DNA of 64,000 nucleotides from Gonatopus flavifemur (lineage: Eukaryota; Arthropoda; Insecta; Hymenoptera; Dryinidae): assembly GCA_018340375.1 (NCBI GenBank), contig JAFFJZ010000044.1:496001-560000 (forward strand), given 5' to 3'. The first letter of the stretch is position 1, and the number at the start of each line of letters is the position of its first letter. Below are positions 11,381 to 22,875 of this stretch, one piece after another. Under the pieces are notes generated by a model that was not told the DNA's origin, did no database searches, and saw only the letters and a program-made list of their open reading frames with translations. Both the position numbers and the translations under genes were made by a program.

Positions 11381-11736
11381 GAATGTTTCAAGTGAAAAAT
11401 TCTGTTACAAGTTGAAACGGAAATATTGTATTGATGCAAATTGCCAATGGACAATTTCTCCCCCTCAAGCATTTCCCTGTTCAAACTCCAATGGCTCCAA
11501 GTGAAACGTTTCCATTTTCCTTATTTCACAAAATCAATTTGTGCCTCATCTCCTCAACCTAGTATTTTATCGTCTCTTCCGTTAGACAAGCTCCTACATT
11601 AATCTGACTTTGGACCTAAATTACCCATCCATCTCTTTTTCTGTAAGCATTGAGGAACATGATATCGAATGATGAAATCAATGTTCTTCAAGCATATTTT
11701 TCTTATAAATCAATGATCCTCTATCTATGTCTCATG
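10744..11736. other. Intergenic DNA with a (CAT)n microsatellite
   Basis: No gene is recognised. A run of TCA/CAT triplets lies at 11346-11380. Short open frames across it, including a poly-histidine one, are products of the repeat. Confidence 0.6.
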
Positions 11737-11738
11737 TA

Positions 11739-13028
11739 CAGGTTGGTTGAAAAGTTTCTGCGCTCGAAATGAAAGAATACTGTTTTTGTTACGAAATATA
11801 TTTTTTCATTCAATATAATCTCCTAGAAGCTCAATACACTTGTTCCAATGATCTTCCAATAATTTTATCCCATCCTTATAATGGTTTTCCGGAAGCTCTG
11901 CAAAATAACCGTCTACGGCTGCTATGGCCTCTTCATTCGACGAAAAAAGCTCTCCACGAAGGAATTGTTTGAGATTTCTGAAGAGATAGTAGTCGCTAGG
12001 AGCCAAATCTGGCGAATACGGTGGATGTTCAAGCAATTCGTACTTGAGTTCTTTGAATTTAGCCATCGTCAAAACACTTTTGTCAGCAGGTGCATTATCT
12101 TGATGAAAAATGATTTTTTTCTTCTTTGAACCAGGTCTTTTCTCACGAATTTTTTCATTCAGCTGATCCAAAAGGCTGCAGTAATATTCGGAGTTGATTG
12201 TTTTACCTTTCTGAAGATAATCAATGAACAAAATTCCTTTTGCATCCCAAAAAACTGATGCCATAACCTTCTTTGCTGATCGTTGTGACTTCACCTGATT
12301 TGGAGCTGAACAACCAGCTTCAGTCCACTGTAAACGTTCTTGTTTCAATTTAGGATAATGGTGGTAGATCCAAGTCTCATCCATAGTTATAAAACGACGC
12401 AAGAAGTCGGTTTTATTCTGCTCAAAACGCTCCAAATCACGCTGAGAAATTTGTTTTCGATCCAGTTTTTGTTGAATTGTTAACGTGTGCGGCACTAACT
12501 TTCCAAACAGGTTTTTCATACGTAATTCTTCATGTAAAATATGGAGTACTCGTTCGTCTGAGATGCCTATGGCATTAGCAATTTCACGCTTAGTCAAACT
12601 TGGATCTTCACTAACCATATTATGTACATGCTCAATGATTTCTGCTGTGGTTGCAGTTTTTGGTCGTCCTTCGCGTGGATCGTCTTCAAGGCTAGTACGA
12701 CCACGTTTAAATTCACCAGCTCAAAATTCAACGGTGCGTTTTGAAGGTGAGGACTCCTTATACACTTCTAACAATTGTTCATGAATTTCCTTTGCTTTTA
12801 AACCCTTCAAAACAAAGAATCTAATGACTGCACGATATCCAATTTTTTCCATATTAAGAAAAATCAATGACACGTCAACTTCAAATGGCTTGTAAACAAA
12901 GAATGAATTGACAGAATGACTTGTAACTTTGCATGTGTTCTCAGGACAGATATACCAACTTGAGAAAAAAAAGTTTCGAGCTAGCAGTGCTATCTCTTGG
13001 TGAGCGCAGGAACTTTTCAACCAACCTG
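11739..13028 (-). mobile_element. mariner (DD34D) element, copy 1
   Basis: This 1290-bp element has TIRs of about 27 bp that start CAGGTTGGTTGAAAAGTT, flanked by TA at 11737-11738 and 13029-13030. It is nearly identical to the copy at 56144-57434 in the opposite orientation. The transposase resembles the irritans-type mariners (Himar-like) in the central domain; the subfamily is inferred. Confidence 0.95.
11806..12852 (-). pseudogene. mariner transposase, one nonsense codon
   Basis: The frame is 349 codons, starting at the ATG MEKI (12852). The single break is a TGA at 12723-12721 (codon 44), where the sister copy has Trp. The N-terminal helix-turn-helix region is followed by a TMDETWIYHH motif (first Asp), HQDNAPADKS (second Asp; the sister copy has His where this copy has the second Asp of the motif) and SPDLAPSDYYLF (third Asp), with 34 residues between the last two catalytic Asp, as in classic mariners. 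A single nonsense change with an otherwise clean frame means recent inactivation. The sister copy carries a different stop at codon 168, so neither copy makes a full protein. Confidence 0.93.
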
Positions 13029-13930
13029 TATGTATAGGATTTCAAAAGATGAATGGAACCAAAGAAGGACCAGAGGGCTCCGCCCCCTGACGGCTTCGCT
13101 TCGCTCAGCAGTCCGACCCCCTTCAAAATTCGCTTCGCTCATTTTAAATGGATCGTAGCCTACATGTGCTCGCTCCGCTCGCATTCTTAACATTTCAGAT
13201 ATCCGGGGATATATGGAAAAGCACTCATCGGTTTTTCCCTCAATTGAGAAACTTTGTGGATGTAATGTTCAGTTAGCCTGGAACTTATTGCCTACCATCA
13301 TTCATACCATCCCCAAATGATTCAGAAACATGTACCTGGAGAACTGTAGAATTTCAACTGTCCTGGTAGAAATAAAGCCTGGAAGCGCGACGAAAGCGTG
13401 AGCTCTAAGTAATTTGAGCGCAATAAGCGTAACGAAGGGTTATTTAGGCGTAATTTAGGAATGAATCCGAATATTTTCAGGCTTCCTTTGTTTCAATAGC
13501 TACTTCCTTCACTTTTGGAGTCTCACTAGTGCGCAGTTGTCATGACGTTAACCAGCTCTTGAAGGATCTTCGGATGCAGTGAAGCTTACACGGGAAGATC
13601 GAAATTATCATTTTCTTCCAACAATGGAACCCAGAATTCCATTCGGCACCCTTGAAAATCCCCAAAACCCTTCCACATATAACAATATAATTTCGTTCAT
13701 TAGGGCCGGAGGGACTACATTCACGTGTGCCATAATGGATTCGCCATCTGGAATTCGTTTTTCGACGTCAGATTCGAATTCATCACCCTCCGAAACCCGT
13801 AGAACCCATGTTTCATATAAATCTGTCCACAAATGCAAAATTGACTAAATTCACGTCCGCCATATTGGATCCGCTACCTTGAATTCGGGATTTGGCTCCA
13901 GATTCGGATTCACCACCCTCGAAAACCTCC

Positions 13931-14177
13931 CCCAGATAGAAAACCATGCCCTAAATATTTTTTAACATAACGTGCCGTAAACATACTATCATAAAGTTCG
14001 CTCATATTGCAATGATGCATAAAATGTAAACATTATGTCTTCATTATGGTACCATCACCTCGTTTTGCTACCAATAACGATGCTTCATGCGGAAACATCT
14101 TGGTACCATGATGCAAACATTTCTTGGCGTGCATGTTACCATTATGATGGCATTATTGAGACATTTTTCTATCTGGG
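13931..14177. mobile_element. CCC-type MITE, copy B (CCCAGATAGAAAA ends)
   Basis: This element is 247 bp, the same length as copy A at 6493-6739 and homologous throughout. It is flanked by CC on both sides (13929-13930, 14178-14179), so TA is not required as target. The opposite arm (23705-23740 region) shows the uninterrupted sequence apart from one indel. Confidence 0.82.
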
Positions 14178-14521
14178 CCTAGAACCCATGTTTCAAAAGA
14201 ATCCGTCCATTAATGCCAAAACGACTAAATTCACGCCCACCATGTCTGATCCGCCATCTTGAATTCGTTTTTCGACGTCAGATTCGAATTCGTCACCCTC
14301 CGAAACCTCTGAAACCCATGTTTCATATAAATCTGCCCACGAATGCAAAATCGACTAAATTCACGTCGGCTATCTTGGATCCGCTATCATGAATTCGAGA
14401 TTCGACCCCAGATTCGAATTCAGCACCCTCAAAAACCCCTAGGACCCATATTTCATAATAATTTATCGATCCGAGCCAAGATAGCGAATATTCAAAGACT
14501 GTGGAGAAAATGACGTATATA

Positions 14522-17066
14522 CAGGGTGGTCCAGTTGAAGTGATATAGTCAAATATCTCGGAAACTAGTGGAGATGGAAAAAAATGTTCCAGATAAAAAG
14601 TATAGGGTTCCAAGAGGGGAGTATGATGCTGACCTTGAAAAATCCCTCAGATGTCATTTTGAAGGTCATTTAGGGGTCAAGATGGGTTTTTTAAACGGGA
14701 CTCCCATTTTTTTTATCATGGCATGGGAAAGCTGGTTTCAAACCCCAAACGAAACACTGGTCATGGACCCCTTTCTGCCCATTGGGGTGCAAGGTATGGA
14801 CCGTCGAAGTTATTGATGAACTACTCTTAGTGCTCCCTAGGAACAACGACGTGGACGCGGTAGTTCTCTGTTCCCTCCAGAGTGCTTGATTATTGTGAGT
14901 CCCCTTGCCTCTCACATGAGAGGTGCTTGATGCTGTTACAATAATTGCTCGAAGTTACCCCTCTCTACCTGGATACATGATCCCAGTCTCCGCCAAAAAT
15001 TTGTAACCGTCTCCAGAAACACTGATCGCGGTATGTTGGCACAAACAGTGCGGATGCGATTGATCGCGTCCTCCCTCGTTGTTGGTTCGGCCTTGAATAC
15101 TTCGTCTTTCAGAAATCCCCACAAGAAAAAGTCGGGAGATGTCAAGTCGGGTGAGCGTGGAGGTCACGCAACTGGCCCACCTCGTCCAATCCACCTTCCC
15201 GGGAAATGATGATCAAGGTATTCTCTCACGATCAATGCGTAATGGGGTGGCGCTCCATCTAGTTGGACCCACATCCTTTGCCTTGTTTGTAAATCCAGAT
15301 CCTCAAGCAAGCCTGGTAAATGATCCGCCAGAAATTCCAGAAACATGGGGCCGTTCAACGAGCCGTTGAAAAAATGTGGACCGACTGAATAGCCATTGAC
15401 GATCCCGCACCACACATTTACGCTCCAACGATGTTGGTTGTCGATTGCTCGATTCCAATGCGGATTAACATCCGACCAGTGATGAGAGTTGTGTCTATTC
15501 AAATGCCCAGTGTTCTGAAAAGATGCTTTCGTCGGAGAACATTACATAGTCGAAAAATTGAGGATCGTCAACCAGCCTTGCTCATGCCCAGTTGCAGAAT
15601 CTAATTCGAAGTCTCATGTCGTTTGGAGTGAGAGCTTGAGTTAACGTAATGTGGTATGGTCGATATTCAACATGCTTCAAGATTCTCAAAACAGTAGTCC
15701 GGGGTATACCAGTTATTCGTGCCAACGATCTGCTACTAACATGAGGGTCCAAGTGGATAAGTCCTAATATGGTGAGTGCACGGATATCATTCTCATCGTA
15801 CCGGTGATGTCTTAGATCTCGCTGTAATACTCCTCGTCGAGCCCTCAATTCGAGTCGACGGATGGTCGTGGGGTGTGCGATGCGGGGATCGGGATACCGA
15901 TCCCGGTAAACTCTTGCGGCTTCGTTGTAATTATTGTGACATGAGCCAAGCACAAGCATCATATCAATAATTTCAGAGGGTGGATAGTGATTCATTTCTT
16001 CGATTGAATCGAATGGAATAAATTGATAAATGTAGATGATTGAATATGCAAAGGAGAAGAACGATTGTGATGGTCTCAGTTTAGAACCAGTGTTTGAATG
16101 ATCACGTATTTCCGTAATCATCCACATAACCAACCATAATAAACAGAAATTCGATGTTTCTGTTTGTTTATGTATTCTTGTTCATCGCTTTTCTCCGAAG
16201 ATCAGGACTGATTTCAATGCGGATTTCATTGGAAAAAAAACGTAAACATAAACAAACGAGAACACTGAGTCTCTGCTTATTATGGTTGGCAGTAATGTGT
16301 ACGATTTATTAGGATTATTGCGTTTCAAATCGAATGAATTATTCCATTTGATTCAATGAGGGTTATAAATGAGTATCGACTCTCAAAAATTGTTGAAAGG
16401 TTGCTGGAAACATTGGAAGTATTGACCATACCACATAACGTCGATTAGGATGCACATTCGAACGGATACAAAAATCCTTCGAGCTTCCAGAGAATTCAAC
16501 AAAGAGAGTTACACTGTACAAAATTTCTTTGTAGATTTATCAAAAGAATTTGGAAGTTTTTTTGTAAATGAGGGAGGACATGACCGATTGGATCCGCACT
16601 GTTTGTGCCAACATACCAGGATTATGTATCCAGGCAGAGGGGAGTAACTTCGAGCAATTATTGTAACAGCATCAAGCACCCCTATGTGAGAGGCAAGGGG
16701 ACTCAGGATAATCAAGCACTTCGGAGGGAACAGAGAACTACCACGTCCACGTCGTTGTTTCTGGGTAGCGCTAAGAGTAGTTCATCAATAACTTCGACGG
16801 TCCATACCTTGCACCCCAATGGTCGGAAAGGGGTCCATGACCAGCGGTTCGTAAAGGGTTTGAAACCAGCTTTCTCATGCCATGATAAAAAAAATGGGAG
16901 TTCAATTTAAAAAAACCATCTTGACCCCTAAATGACCTCTGAAGGATTTTTCAAGGTCAGCATCATCCTTCCCCCTTGGAACCCTAAACTTTTTATCTGG
17001 AACATTTTTTCCATGTCCACTAGTTTCCGAGATATTTGACTATATCACGTCAAATGGACCACCCTG
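14522..17066 (-). mobile_element. DD41D mariner-like element B, decayed
   Basis: This 2545-bp element is bounded by TA at 14520-14521 and 17067-17068, with ends CAGGGTGGTCCA. The inverted repeats are unusually long (14522 to about 15080, and about 16560 to 17066) and include the 3' end of the transposase gene itself. The opposite arm of the large inverted structure (about 23238-23256) shows the empty target. A related, transposase-less copy lies at 44321-46699. Confidence 0.9.
14936..15995 (-). pseudogene. DD41D transposase B, frameshift and two stops
   Basis: This is related to the protein at 7983-9047 but clearly a different family. It starts MNHYPPSEIID at 15995. Breaks are a TGA at 15584-15582, a one-base shift near 15519 and a TGA at 15166-15164 where a Trp is expected. 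Motifs remain: FSDESIF (first Asp), VQLDGAPPHY (second Asp) and MTSPDFFLWG (third Asp), again with 41 residues between the last two. The C-terminal end, VERGNFEQLL, lies inside the left terminal inverted repeat. It is inactive as it stands. Confidence 0.88.
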
Positions 17067-17246
17067 TATATATGTATAAAGTGGAGAAAATTTTCTTCCA
17101 GATCACCTATTTTTTCAAAAAAAAAATAAGAAAAAAGTAGAAGGACTTGTTTGATTGCAATAAAAAAAATGGTCTCGGGGTATGGGTTCGAAGAAGGTCC
17201 TCTATAAATTTCATCCAATTTGGTCCACTCGGGAGTTATCCCGAGT

Positions 17247-17277
17247 ACAGACAGACAGACAGACAGACATACAGACA
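17247..17277. repeat. (ACAG)n run
   Basis: Tetranucleotide repeat within the left arm. Its mirror (CTGT)n is at about 23041-23072 in the right arm. Confidence 0.9.
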
Positions 17278-17559
17278 ACCCCACGGCTTATCAGTCAGTA
17301 TTGCATGAAATGAAAAACTATCCAACTTCCAATTGGATCACTCAAATATTAGCGGGTGCAATAGGCACTCCGTGCTGGTATACTACATATACCGATGAAT
17401 GCCTAAAAAGAAACAGGAAAAACTCAAACACACATTTTGAATATAACTAGGTCAATATTCTATGTAAATTGAACTTTATCACACTCCGGGGAAATAGACG
17501 GTTGTATCTCGTTGTTGGCGAGATATAGCAACTAAACGTCGCGACTTTAACACACAAAT

Positions 17560-17709
17560 CTGCCGTACGAAGCAAAAAAGCCGTAACTCAATTTTTTGTC
17601 GAAAATAGGATTCATGTACCATTCAATTCGGAAAATTTCACTGCATCGAATGACATAAAAAAATTTAAAAAAAAAAATTGAGTTACGGCTTCCTTGCTCT
17701 GTACAGCAG
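17560..17709. repeat. Palindromic element with GCCGTAACTCAATTTTTT stems
   Basis: The two halves are inverted copies: CTGCCGTACGAAGCAA leads into GCCGTAACTCAATTTTTT on the left, and the mirror is at 17670-17709. About 150 bp. Probably a MITE; no clear target duplication was found. Confidence 0.6.
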
Positions 17710-18029
17710 AAATAATCTGTATAAGGTAACTGACCCCATTAGTGAACATTTAAAAACACAAGCACTCTAAATATGAATTATGTCATGAATAATTTCTTTA
17801 AAATGAATTTCCACGAGTAAATAAGGTAGATCAAGCATTTCAATTTTCTCTCCGTGATTTTTTATTCATTTTCTAAGTGATAACAATAAAAATAATGAAA
17901 TTAATGAAATGTTAACAATACCCCCATTAGTGAACGGGTCGCATGAATTAGTGAACGCTGATTGACCCCATTACTGAACGCTCAGAATCTGAGGCTGCTC
18001 AGATGAGTTATTATCACTTTCCTGATGAT

Positions 18030-18315
18030 ATTCGAAATATATTCTGTGCACATTCTAATGAGACCTTTTCATAGGTGCTATGCATATTCATCGAACGTAT
18101 GTAATCGAATATATGACGGGACGTCAGTCGAACGTCGATTGAATGAATATCGTACATTTCAAATGTACTATGTACGTTCTGAGTATATTTAAAACAGTCT
18201 CATTCGTATATTCTATGAAACTTCATGATATGTTCTTCGTATCTCATTCTCAAATTCTACCAACGTTTTTATTTTATATATACTTTGAACTTCTGTTGCT
18301 GCTTGAGTTACTTTG
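18030..18315. repeat. Dispersed MITE-like repeat, copy 1
   Basis: This is homologous to 25057-25341; shared blocks include GTGCTATGCATATTCATCGA and AGTATATTTAAAACA. The right end, TTCTGTTGCTGCTTGAG, resembles a decayed CCC-type end. Confidence 0.7.
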
Positions 18316-20399
18316 GCGAAAAAAATTGAGAATTCCAAGTGGAGTTTATAATTTTACATGTTTATTCCAATCCTTGGAGAAATTTATAGATTGATTGAAA
18401 AATTATGCGCATTATGAGAATTCATGAAAAAATTTTCCTAGAGTAGATACCTATGATATGAATTGTTACGTTTATTCGTTCAGTAATAGATTCACCGATC
18501 ATTTTCGTGTGTGTATTTCTGAACGCGCAATTTTCTAGGTTAGCGACTGACAGTTATTGAAAATAACCCTATATTATCTTAATTTGAATAATATCCATAG
18601 ATTGGATACATAAAATAGTTCAATGGTCGCATTAATACTATGAAAATGCACAATTGAAAAAATGTACATTCTTAACTCACCTTGTAAGATTCACGAAGGC
18701 AAAGCTCGTTGTGACACTCGGCATGAATCTTTATTTATTTCGTGAATTACATTTTTCTTTCTTCCATTTGTTTTCGCATTAATCACGAACAATAATGTTT
18801 GAAGATTGGAATAATCTTCACAGCACGTAATAGGTAAACACTTCTTGTTCGTAAAAGAGGTTTTATTATCTCGAGGTTCACTAACGGGGTCGCGTTCGCT
18901 AATGGGGTCAGTTCCCTGGTTAAAAAATCTAAAGAAACCTAAGTATTTTTGAAGTAAATGTTTTCAAATTATTTAGGATCTGTTTAGACTACTTAGGAAC
19001 CGAGATTTGACACAAGTAGAGAGTTTCCAATCACTTAGGATTCTTTTCCGACTCACAGTTGATTCCGCCGGCTTCCGCACTACACACGTAGGCAGTTTAG
19101 GTTTACTTAGGTATTATTTGGACTATACTGTGATTCCGTTTATTTCCGTGTGGAAGTAAAAAAACTGTTTCCGTACACTTCCACTCTATTTGCGAACCAA
19201 TAAGTTTAGGAACGGTTATGAATGCTGTGCACATAATGTCTTCCTATCACTTGGGAACATTTTAGGTTCCAATCTGCTTCCGTTCACTTATGAAAAATCG
19301 GAAATGAAGTTTTGAAAAGTGTTTACGTATACTGTAAATTAATTCACTTCCGCGACTTTACGCTGAGACCTGAAGAGAATACTTCGGTTTATTTATGCTT
19401 TGTTTCCGCACCGATGAACTTGGGAGGAGTTATGAATAAAATGCATATAATGTCTTCCTATTACTCGGGAACATTTTAGGTTCCCATCTGCTTCCGTTCA
19501 CTTGTGAAAAATCGGAAATGAAATTTTGAATAGTGTTTACGCGGTGTTTTGAATAGTGTTTAGCGAGCGGGAGAAATTTGTTTCATCAAAACTTGAAATG
19601 CACCTAAGTGAATTGATCAATGAAATACTGAAACAATCGGAAAACCGTTGATTGCCTTTATCCAGAAGTAACTCCTGAATCGAAGGTTTAGTTTCAGTTA
19701 TGAAATTTCCGAGACAAAAACTCCTGGTAAGTCGGAAGTAGTCGTAACAAAATTTTTTGTTTAGTTTTTTTGACCAGGGCTAAATATTTTTGAAGTAGAT
19801 GTTTTCAAATCACTTAGGATCTCTTCCGAGTACTTCCGAACGAGGATTTTACACATGTAGGGAGTTTCTACTTGGGATTTTCTTCCACATGATAATTGAT
19901 TCCGCCGATTTCCGCAATCCACACGTAGAGAGTTTCGGTTTACTGACGTATGACTTGCACTAAACTAGGGTTCCGTTCATTTCCGATTTATTTTCGCACG
20001 GATATATTTGGGCGTAGTTAAGTTTACTGACCGCGGCTTCTAATTACTTAGTTGTATCTTAGGTTCCAATCTGTTCAGGTGTACTTATGAAAAATCGGAA
20101 AGAAAATTTTGACAAATGTTAACGGTGTCATGTGACCTGATTCCTGGTCAAAAGACTAAACAAACCTAAACAAAAAAAATTTTTTACGGCTACTTCCGAC
20201 TTACTAGGTGTTTTTATCTCGGAAATTTCATAACTAAAACTAAACCTTTGATTGAGGAGTTACTTCCGGATGAAGGCAATCAACGGTTTTCCGATTGTTT
20301 CAGTATTTCATTGATCAATTCACTTAGGTGCATTTCAAGTTTTGATGAAACAAATTTCTCCCGCTCGCTAAACACTATTCAAAACACCGCGTAAACACT

Positions 20400-21330
20400 A
20401 TTCAAAATTTCATTTCCGATTTTTCACAAGTGAACGGAAACAGATGGGAACCTAAAATGTTCCCAAGTAATAGGAAGACATTATATGCACATTATTCATA
20501 ACTCCTCCCAAGTTCATCGGTGCGGAAACAAAGCATAAATAAACCGAAGTATCCTCTTTAGGTCTCAGCGTAAAGTCGCGGAAGTGAATTAGTTCACAGT
20601 ATGCGTACACATTTGTCGAAATTTCATTTCCGATTTTTCATAAGTGAACGAAAGCAGATGGGAACCTAAAATGTTCCCAAGTGATAGGAAGACATTATAT
20701 GCGATTTATTCATAACTGCTCCCAAGTTCATCAGTGCGGAAACAAAGCATAAATAAACCGAAGTATTCTCTTTAGGTCTCAGCGTAAAGTCGCGGAAGTG
20801 AATTCATTCACAGTATACGTAAACACTTTTCAAAATTTCATTTCTGATTTTTCATAAGTGAACGGAAGTAGATTAGAACCTCAAATACTCCCAAGTAATA
20901 GAAAAACAGTATCTGCATATTATTCATAACTTCTTCCAAGTTCATCGAGCCGGAAACAAAGCGTCAGTAAACCGAAGTATTCTATTTAGGTCTCAGCGTA
21001 AAGTCGCGGAAGTGAATTAATTCACAGTATGCGTAAACACTTTTCAAAATTTCATTTCCGATTTTTCATAAGTACACCTAAACAGATTGGAACCTAAGAT
21101 GTATCTAAGCAATAAGAAATCATCCACGCGGTCAGTAAACGTAAGTACCTCCAAGTATATTTGTGCGGAAATAGATCGGAAATACATGGAAACTGTGTTT
21201 TTAGGTCTGAACGGAAGTCCGCGGAAGTTGATCAGGTCATATGACACCGCGTAAACATTTCTCATAATTCCATTTCCGATTTTTCATAAGTAAACCTAAA
21301 CAAATTGGTACCTAAGATGTACCTAAGTAA
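20400..21330. repeat. Tandem array of about 220-bp units
   Basis: Five diverged units start near 20405, 20625, 20845, 21055 and 21280 with the motif TTTCATTTCCGATTTTTCA and then run through a block with CCGAAGTATTCT and GCGGAAGTGAATT. Inverted units are at about 19160-19550. ACTTCCG/CGGAAGT is strongly over-represented. Non-coding. Confidence 0.8.
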
Positions 21331-21513
21331 TTGGAGGTCATTTACGCGGTCCATAAACGTAACTACTCCCGAGTATATTCGTGCGGAAATAAATCGGAAA
21401 TGCATGGAAACAGTTTTCTTGCATCTACACGGAAATGAACCGAAACAGAATCACGCATGCGTGATCAAACTTCCGATCAGCTGTACAATATCTGAGACAA
21501 TATTTGCCCTTGG

Positions 21514-21605
21514 AGCAGCGTGTTAGGATAGCTTAGAGGTTAAGTAGGTAGGTCTTATAGGTAGATAGGTTCGGTAAGAGTTCAAATCCCCTTTAGGTAG
21601 GAATG
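21514..21605 (+). repeat. tRNA-like segment, copy 1
   Basis: TAGCTTAGAGG at 21529 fits a Pol III A box less one base, and GTTCAAATC at 21580 fits a B box, about 50 bases apart. The same segment, with shared upstream sequence GAGCAGCGTGT, recurs at 50671-50766. It does not fold as an obvious functional tRNA, so a tRNA-derived SINE head is more likely. Confidence 0.6.
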
Positions 21606-22033
21606 AATTTATCCTCATTTCCAAGTGGAATGCAACAATTTGTGTGTCCACAAATTCACAAAATGTATCGAGTGTTTGAATTAATTTTCATTTTTATTTT
21701 TACTCCAGTTATTGGTAAATCCGATGTTGAATTTCAAATAAATTATTTTTCCAAATGCGGAACGAAACCTAAAAAATCCAGTTCTTCAATTGCGGAAGTG
21801 AGCGGAAAAAATTTGTTTCATCAAAACTTGAAATGCACCTAAGTGAATTGATCAATGAAATACTGAAACAATCGGAAAGCCGTTGATTGCCTTTATCCGG
21901 AAGTAACTCCTAAATCAAAGATTTAGTTTTAGTTATGAAATTTCCGAGACAAAAACACCTAGTACGTCGGAAGTAGTCATAAAAAAAATTTTTTGTTTAG
22001 GTTTGTTTAGTTTTTTTGACCAGGGTTACCTTA

Positions 22034-22875
22034 CATGTTTACACAAACTACAGAAGTCTTGCAACTCGCCTTGGCTGAGTTGACAGTAAACAATTGAGAC
22101 GTTACTTTCCTTTCACTGAATCTTTTTTTCCTCCAAACACAATAATCATCTTCGACGTATTTCACTTTCTTCTTTCTTGTTTTCTTCTCCTTAATCTCAA
22201 TACTTCTACATAAAACAAGCATCATCTTGAAGCATTACGACGATCAACGAGAATGTCGAGTTCAATAATCCTTATAAAAAGAATTTTTTGATGTTCATTT
22301 ATCATTTTAATAATTTATTGCAAGAATGTTTTCTTGTATTCCTAAAATCGATGTGCACTCAATTTCGTCAAATATCTCGGAAGTGTCTGAATGAAATCTT
22401 GGATTAAATAATCTTTTGCTTTTTTTCCCCACCGTTAATGTCTTGGCTCATCAATACGTTCCGCAACTTCGCTACATCATTCTGAATCATCTCGTGTAAC
22501 CGTATTCTATATAAATGCAAGTCGTTGAGATCTATTTCGAGGAACCAGTTTTCAATTCCGTCCAAATAACGATTGAATTACTCAATGAATCAAATTATAC
22601 CACAGCTAACGTGTGCTTTTTTCATAACATCGCTACAAGATACAATCCATACAGCCTGTGAAACTAAATCTTGATGGAAAATTTTGTTGCATTTTTGAAC
22701 AAAAATCCATTCCCAACTCAATTATCATCCAATGTTAATGAATTTTATTTATAAATAGTCAGAAAAAAATTGAAATTCAACGTGCAATACTAAACTTATT
22801 CTGAGAAGGATTTCAATAAAAGTTAAAAAGAGCCCTTGAAGGATCAGGGGATCAGGATTTTCCTACAGGAAGTCA
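22034..22875. other. Spacer of the inverted structure
   Basis: AT-rich sequence between the nested element and the right arm. I see no gene or repeat in it. Confidence 0.5.

Larger units (their letters stand above)
13064..17412 (-). repeat. Left arm of a large inverted structure
   Basis: Sequence from CCAGAGGGCTCCGCC (13070) to the TTTTTAGGCA boundary (17412, minus strand) is repeated in inverted order at 22876-24735. It holds several tandem units of about 115 bp with the core GAATTCAAGATGGCGGATCC (13620-14470), an (ACAG)n run at 17247-17277 and a hairpin at 17365-17400. Two later insertions lie in it: a MITE (13931-14177) and a DD41D element (14522-17066). Non-coding; open frames across the units are not convincing genes. 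Confidence 0.8.
18914..22025. mobile_element. CCC-type element E2 (CCCTGGT ends) with 220-bp repeats
   Basis: This 3112-bp element has CCCTGGTTAAAA at the left end and GACCAGGG at the right, with TT on both sides (18912-18913, 22026-22027). Removing it with one TT restores the terminal repeat of the host element 17724-22031, which proves the boundaries. Three copies of a terminal arm of about 225 bp lie at 19553-19777, 20143-20365 and 21800-22025. Between them are units of about 220 bp: two on the left in one orientation and five on the right in the other. A tRNA-like segment lies near 21529-21588. No transposase. Confidence 0.88.
17724..22031. mobile_element. Element with AGGTAACTGACCCC ends, split by a nested element
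   Basis: The left end AGGTAACTGACCCCATTAG at 17724 matches a right end that is cut in two: GGGGTCAGTT at 18904-18913 and TTACCT at 22026-22031, separated by the insertion 18914-22025. Flanking TA is seen at 17722-17723 and 22032-22033. Internal copies of CCCCATTAGTGAAC occur near 17926-17980. No coding sequence. Confidence 0.78.

Noticed and set aside
11280..11504. Poly-histidine open frame
   Set aside because: It is produced by a (CAT)n microsatellite; nothing else in the frame looks like a protein.
13060..13075. Target duplication at the outer ends of the large inverted structure
   Set aside because: The flanks beyond CCAGAGGG at 13070 and CCCTCTGG near 24730 do not match.
21527..21590. 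A genuine tRNA gene
   Set aside because: A- and B-box-like motifs are present, but no paired acceptor stem or anticodon arm is evident, and a second copy lies in a transposon.
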